Source of the DNA: VRUB01 sp046758085 | Lineage (GTDB): Bacteria > Pseudomonadota > Gammaproteobacteria > Acidiferrobacterales > SPGG2 | Direction: 5' to 3' | Assembly: GCA_046758085.1 (NCBI GenBank) | Contig: JBHHZP010000073.1 | Coordinates: 1-16,790, forward strand | DNA length: 16,790 nt | Shown: positions 13,605 to 16,790 of the stretch, in pieces | How the letters are laid out: each line of letters starts with the position of its first letter | Position numbering within the stretch: the stretch's first letter is position 1 | Program-made: the position numbers and the translations under genes | Notes under the pieces: model-generated | What the model was told of the DNA's origin: nothing | Databases searched by the model: none | The model's input: the letters and a program-made list of their open reading frames with translations, nothing else

Positions 13605-14641
13605 ATGGGAACGAGATGCGCGCAGCAATTGCGAAGCTCGTCGCGCGCGCCGCTGGCGCTCGTTCCGCAAGCGTGCTGGAGCTCAGGCCGTTGCATGGTG
13701 GCGCCATCCAGGAGAACTATGCGCTCGAGCTCGAGATCAGTGGCGGTGAGTTCGCCGGGCGCCGGTCGCTGGTGCTCCGCACGGATTCGCCGTCGCAGGT
13801 GGGCGCCAGCTTGTCCCGGGCACAGGAATTTGCCGTACTGCAGGCAGCGTTCGCGGCGGGGGTGAGCGTGCCGGAGCCGCTGTGGCTTTGTCAGGACAGT
13901 TCGGGAACCGGCAAGACCTTTCTTCTAATGTACAGAGTTCCGGGTTCGGCCACCGCGCGGGATCTCGTACGCGGGCCACTGACTGACGATGCGCGCGAGG
14001 CGCTGGTCGAACGGCTCGGGGAAGAATTGGCGCGGTTGCATCGCATCAAACCCCCTGTTGCCGCGCTCGCATTTTTACCGATACCGCACCACAGTGGCGC
14101 GCTGACACGTGTGGCGCTTTACCGCCAGTATCTGGATGCATTGCCCTCATGCCAGCCCGTGCTCGAATGGGGTCTGCGCTGGCTCGAGCGCCACGCGCCG
14201 CCGCCTTGCGAGCCGGTGTTATGTCATTGTGACTACCGCACGGGCAACTATATGGTCGACGGAAACCGGCTTACGGGGATTCTTGACTGGGAGTTCGCAA
14301 CGTGGAGCGACCCGTACGAGGACCTCGGTTGGTTTTGCGCGCGCTGCTGGCGCTTCGGCGCCTGGGACAAAGAGGCCGGTGGCATGAGTAGTCGCGCCGC
14401 CTTGTATCGCGGATACGAACGCATCGCCGGCGCTGCGGTTGATCCCGCTCGGGTCGCCTACTGGGAGGTCATGGCGGCCGTGCGCTGGGCGATCATCGCG
14501 CTGCAGCAAGCCGAGCGTCATTATTCAGGGAAACAATCATCATTGGAGCTGGCGCTGACGGGCCGCATGGTGCCGGAGATGGAACTCGATATGCTCATGC
14601 AGATAGATCACATCGAGGGACGGGAGAGCGCGCATGCCTGA
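13595..14641 (+). CDS. APH-fold phosphotransferase (LvaA-like 4-hydroxyacyl-CoA kinase)
   Basis: The 348-residue protein belongs to the aminoglycoside phosphotransferase/choline kinase superfamily. The catalytic loop HCDYRTGN (211-218) supplies base Asp213 and metal ligand Asn218. ILDWE (229-233) gives the second metal-binding Asp231. LHGGAIQENY (33-42) is the nucleotide loop, and LVLRTDSP (59-66) is equivalent to the region of the ATP-binding lysine, where an Arg appears. The family is best known as the kinase half of ACAD10/11 and as LvaA, which phosphorylates the 4-hydroxyl of 4-hydroxyacyl-CoA. The tight coupling to a dehydrogenase (10-base overlap) and to a DUF6285 protein (8-base overlap) supports that role over antibiotic resistance. 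An alternative start is the ATG at 13616. Confidence 0.92.
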   Translation: MELNGNEMRAAIAKLVARAAGARSASVLELRPLHGGAIQENYALELEISGGEFAGRRSLVLRTDSPSQVGASLSRAQEFAVLQAAFAAGVSVPEPLWLCQDSSGTGKTFLLMYRVPGSATARDLVRGPLTDDAREALVERLGEELARLHRIKPPVAALAFLPIPHHSGALTRVALYRQYLDALPSCQPVLEWGLRWLERHAPPPCEPVLCHCDYRTGNYMVDGNRLTGILDWEFATWSDPYEDLGWFCARCWRFGAWDKEAGGMSSRAALYRGYERIAGAAVDPARVAYWEVMAAVRWAIIALQQAERHYSGKQSSLELALTGRMVPEMELDMLMQIDHIEGRESAHA

Positions 14642-15029
14642 CCACCCGACAGGTGCAGAGCTGCTCCGTGCGGCACGCGAGACGTTGCTGAACGAGCTGC
14701 TGGCGCAGCTGCCTGCCGAGCAAAAGTACCCTGCAATCATGGTCGCCAGCGCCATGGGCATCGCCGTGCGCGAGGCTGAAATCGGAAGCGCGATCTTGGA
14801 CATAGAATTGGACCTGTTTGCGCAGCTCTACGGCGAGCAGAGCACGGCTCAGGCCGACGCGGAGCCGCTTGCCGCTTTGCGTGCGCGCCTTGCGGATGAG
14901 ATTCGCTGCGGAAAATTTGATGGTGAGCCAGGCGATCGACTGCGCCCGATGCTGCTCGAGTGGGTATGCGCACGCCTGCGGGTCAGTAACCCTAAGCACC
15001 TCAAGGCGGCGGGGTTTGGCGATGAGTAG
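14634..15029 (+). CDS. DUF6285 protein (LvaB-like partner of the kinase)
   Basis: The 131-residue protein is mostly helical. It starts PTGAELLRAARETLLNELLAQLP, continues with AIMVASAMGIAVREAEIG and ends with DEIRCGKFDG and a helix containing RLRVSNPKHL. This is the layout of DUF6285. It has no obvious catalytic motif, signal peptide or membrane segment. The gene starts within the end of the kinase gene (8-base overlap), so equal production is likely. In Pseudomonas putida the small LvaB is needed with LvaA for phosphorylation of 4-hydroxyvaleryl-CoA, so it probably forms a complex with the kinase here. The assignment rests on size, composition, motif order and position. A structural role beyond that is unknown. 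Confidence 0.88.
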   Translation: MPDHPTGAELLRAARETLLNELLAQLPAEQKYPAIMVASAMGIAVREAEIGSAILDIELDLFAQLYGEQSTAQADAEPLAALRARLADEIRCGKFDGEPGDRLRPMLLEWVCARLRVSNPKHLKAAGFGDE

Positions 15030-15041
15030 CCCGGCAACACC

Positions 15042-15121
15042 CAACGCAAGGGCGCAAAGGACGCCGGGTTTTCGTGATTTGACGATGGGGTCTTAGACTT
15101 TTCGTCTTTGCACGTTGGCGT
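15042..15121. repeat. Palindromic octamer-repeat element, copy 2
   Basis: ACGCAAGG plus GCGCAAAG (15044-15059) followed by GACGC form the left arm. CGTCTTTGCACGTTGGCGT (15103-15121) forms a looser right arm. The left arm is the reverse complement of 11585-11601 in copy 1 with one difference. The element occupies most of the 124-base gap between the DUF6285 gene and the acyl-CoA synthetase gene, which otherwise shows only the AAGGA ribosome site at 15142-15146. Confidence 0.65.
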
Positions 15122-15153
15122 AGAGCAGCTCTAATCGTGCGAAGGAATTCGCT

Positions 15154-16790
15154 ATGAACAAGTTCGATCAGCACCTCGCGAAAAATGCGGCGAACTTTAC
15201 GCCGCTAACGCCGCTTAGCTTCCTCGCGCGCGCGGCCGCAGTCTATCCCGCGAAGACCGCGGTGGTTTACGGGGGCACATGTTTCGATTACGCAACTTTT
15301 TACGTGCGCTGCCGTTGTCTGGCGTCAGCACTCGCCGGTCGCGGCATCGGCCTCGGTGATACGGTCGCGGTAATGGCACCCAACGTGCCCGCACTGCTGG
15401 AAGCGCACTATGGGGTGCCGATGTGCGGCGCCGTCCTGAACGCGCTGAACATTCGGCTGGATCCGAACACCATAGCGTTCATTTTGAAACATGGCGAGGC
15501 GAAATTGCTGATTGCCGACCGTCAGTTCGCCGACGTTATCGGCAAGGCCACGTCACAGCTGGACAATCCTCCGACCGTGATTGATATCAATGACCCACTC
15601 GGTGAGGCGGGCTCGGCAATCGGCGAGAAAGAGTACGACACGTTTCTTGACGGGGGCGATCCGAATTACAGCTGGCAGCTTCCGCGGGACGAGTGGCAGG
15701 CGATTTCACTCAACTACACTTCGGGCACCACCGGCAACCCCAAGGGAGTCGTGTATCACCATAGAGGGGCGTATCTGAATGCACTCGGCAACATCCTGGC
15801 ATTGGGACTGTGCGCCGATTCCGTGTACCTGTGGACCTTACCGATGTTTCACTGTAATGGCTGGACCTACACCTGGGCCGTTACTGCCGTCGGCGGCACA
15901 CACGTGTGCTTGCGCCAGGTCGATCCGGCGCGCGTGTTCGCGTCCATTGCGGCGAACGGCGTCACCCACATGTGCGGCGCACCCATCGTGCTCAATGCAC
16001 TGATCAACGCGCCTGAAGACGCCAAGAAAACATTTTCCAAGGCCGTCGAGGCCGCCACCGGCGGCGCAGCGCCGCCAAGTACTGTTATCAACAAAATGGA
16101 GGCGATGGGTTTTCACGTCATCCACCTCTATGGGCTCACGGAGAGCTTTGGGCCGGCAACCCTGTGCGCCTGGCAGGACAATTGGGATACCCTCGACAAG
16201 GCGAAGCAAGCGGACATGGTCGTCCGTCAGGGCGTAGGCTACTCCACTTTGGAAGACGTGCGGGTGGTGAATCGTGAAACCCGATCCGACGTTCCGACCG
16301 ACGGTGAGGTCATCGGCGAGATTTGGGTCAAGGGCAACACGGTCATGAAGGGATATCTCAAGAACCCGAAAGCCACGGACGAAGCCTTCGCCGACGGCTG
16401 GTTCCACACCGGGGATCTGGCGGTCGTACATTCGGACGGTTACGTCGAGATCAAGGATCGCGCCAAGGACATCATTATTTCTGGCGGTGAAAACATCTCG
16501 AGCCTCGAGGTGGAAGAAGTGCTCTACAAACACCCGGCCGTCATGGAGGCCGCTGTCGTGGCGCAGCCGGACGAATACTGGGGTGAAATACCTTGCGCCT
16601 TCATAACGCTCAAGCCGCATGCCAGCGATGTCGGGGAAACCGACATCATCGGTTTCTGCCGCAACAACATGGCTCACTTCAAGGCACCGAGGAAGGTCGT
16701 GTTCTGCGAGCTACCCAAGACCTCCACCGGCAAGATTCAGAAGACCGTGCTGCGTGAGCGCGCACGCACGCTGTCGGATTCGCCCAACTA
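15154..16790 (+). CDS. AMP-forming acyl-CoA synthetase (LvaE-like), stop codon at or beyond the window edge
   Basis: The ATG follows GAAGGA at 8-base spacing. The frame gives 545 complete codons and then TA, so a stop codon may lie exactly at the window edge. The ANL-superfamily motifs are in order: NYTSGTTGNPKG (near 188-199), MFHCNGW, YGLTES, GWFHTGD, KDRAKDIIISGGEN and, close to the end, KTSTGKIQK with the catalytic lysine. It converts an acid, ATP and CoA into acyl-CoA, AMP and pyrophosphate in the cytoplasm. The length of about 545 residues and these motifs fit the short/medium-chain synthetases to which LvaE belongs. Following the kinase, DUF6285, dehydrogenase and SDR genes, it is the likely activating enzyme of that pathway. 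It could also compensate for the broken synthetase at 3358-5346, but their substrates may differ. Confidence 0.93.
   Translation, partial: MNKFDQHLAKNAANFTPLTPLSFLARAAAVYPAKTAVVYGGTCFDYATFYVRCRCLASALAGRGIGLGDTVAVMAPNVPALLEAHYGVPMCGAVLNALNIRLDPNTIAFILKHGEAKLLIADRQFADVIGKATSQLDNPPTVIDINDPLGEAGSAIGEKEYDTFLDGGDPNYSWQLPRDEWQAISLNYTSGTTGNPKGVVYHHRGAYLNALGNILALGLCADSVYLWTLPMFHCNGWTYTWAVTAVGGTHVCLRQVDPARVFASIAANGVTHMCGAPIVLNALINAPEDAKKTFSKAVEAATGGAAPPSTVINKMEAMGFHVIHLYGLTESFGPATLCAWQDNWDTLDKAKQADMVVRQGVGYSTLEDVRVVNRETRSDVPTDGEVIGEIWVKGNTVMKGYLKNPKATDEAFADGWFHTGDLAVVHSDGYVEIKDRAKDIIISGGENISSLEVEEVLYKHPAVMEAAVVAQPDEYWGEIPCAFITLKPHASDVGETDIIGFCRNNMAHFKAPRKVVFCELPKTSTGKIQKTVLRERARTLSDSPN

Noticed and set aside
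13595..14641. Aminoglycoside resistance kinase
   Set aside because: Only the general kinase fold is shared; the gene overlaps an acyl-CoA dehydrogenase and a DUF6285 gene, which points to acyl-CoA metabolism.
15838..16677. A 279-codon minus-strand open frame
   Set aside because: It is the antisense shadow of the acyl-CoA synthetase, whose motifs are clear on the plus strand.

Overview
The window looks like a chromosomal catabolic region of a GC-rich proteobacterium, probably gamma- or betaproteobacterial. The evidence is the gene families (a Liv-type ABC transporter linked to an acyl-CoA ligase, a TetR regulator, acyl-CoA enzymes), Shine-Dalgarno starts, translationally coupled genes and short palindromic intergenic repeats. 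I saw no tRNA, rRNA, CRISPR array, transposase or phage gene. The exact lineage cannot be fixed by eye.

Bases 1-5346 (minus strand, read right to left) form one operon-like block: acyl-CoA synthetase, livG, livH, livM and the 5' end of a periplasmic substrate-binding protein gene that leaves the window. The synthetase reading frame is broken by a single in-frame TAG at codon 131.

Bases 5543-8302 (plus strand) hold a perfect inverted-repeat operator, a TetR-family regulator, a B12-binding subunit and the large subunit of a split coenzyme-B12-dependent acyl-CoA mutase. The regulator and the B12 subunit, and then the two mutase frames, are joined by ATGA-type overlaps. By eye, the mutase lacks the Tyr and Arg that bind the substrate carboxylate in methylmalonyl-CoA mutase, so its substrate is probably something else.

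Bases 8303-8718 hold no convincing gene but are rich in hairpins. Bases 8719-10637 (minus strand) carry a DUF71/COG2102 PP-loop ATPase, a QueG-like iron-sulfur protein and a HIT hydrolase. Divergent from them, at 10734-11522, is a BtuF-like cobalamin-binding protein with no signal peptide. The first, second and fourth of these fit a B12 salvage or handling group.

Bases 11625-16790 (plus strand) carry an SDR, an ACAD10/11-type acyl-CoA dehydrogenase, an APH-fold kinase, a small DUF6285 protein and an acyl-CoA synthetase. This is the gene set of the levulinate/4-hydroxyacid pathway (LvaD, LvaC, LvaA, LvaB, LvaE of Pseudomonas putida): activate the acid, reduce a 4-keto group, phosphorylate the 4-hydroxyl, eliminate phosphate, then enter beta-oxidation.

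Taken together, the window suggests uptake and CoA activation of an unusual short or branched acid, degradation through a 4-phosphoacyl-CoA route, and a B12-dependent skeleton rearrangement supported by local B12-handling genes. That the modules form one pathway is inference. Two families of short palindromic repeats (1476-1582 with 9156-9245, and 11545-11605 with 15042-15121) sit in the gaps between these genes.
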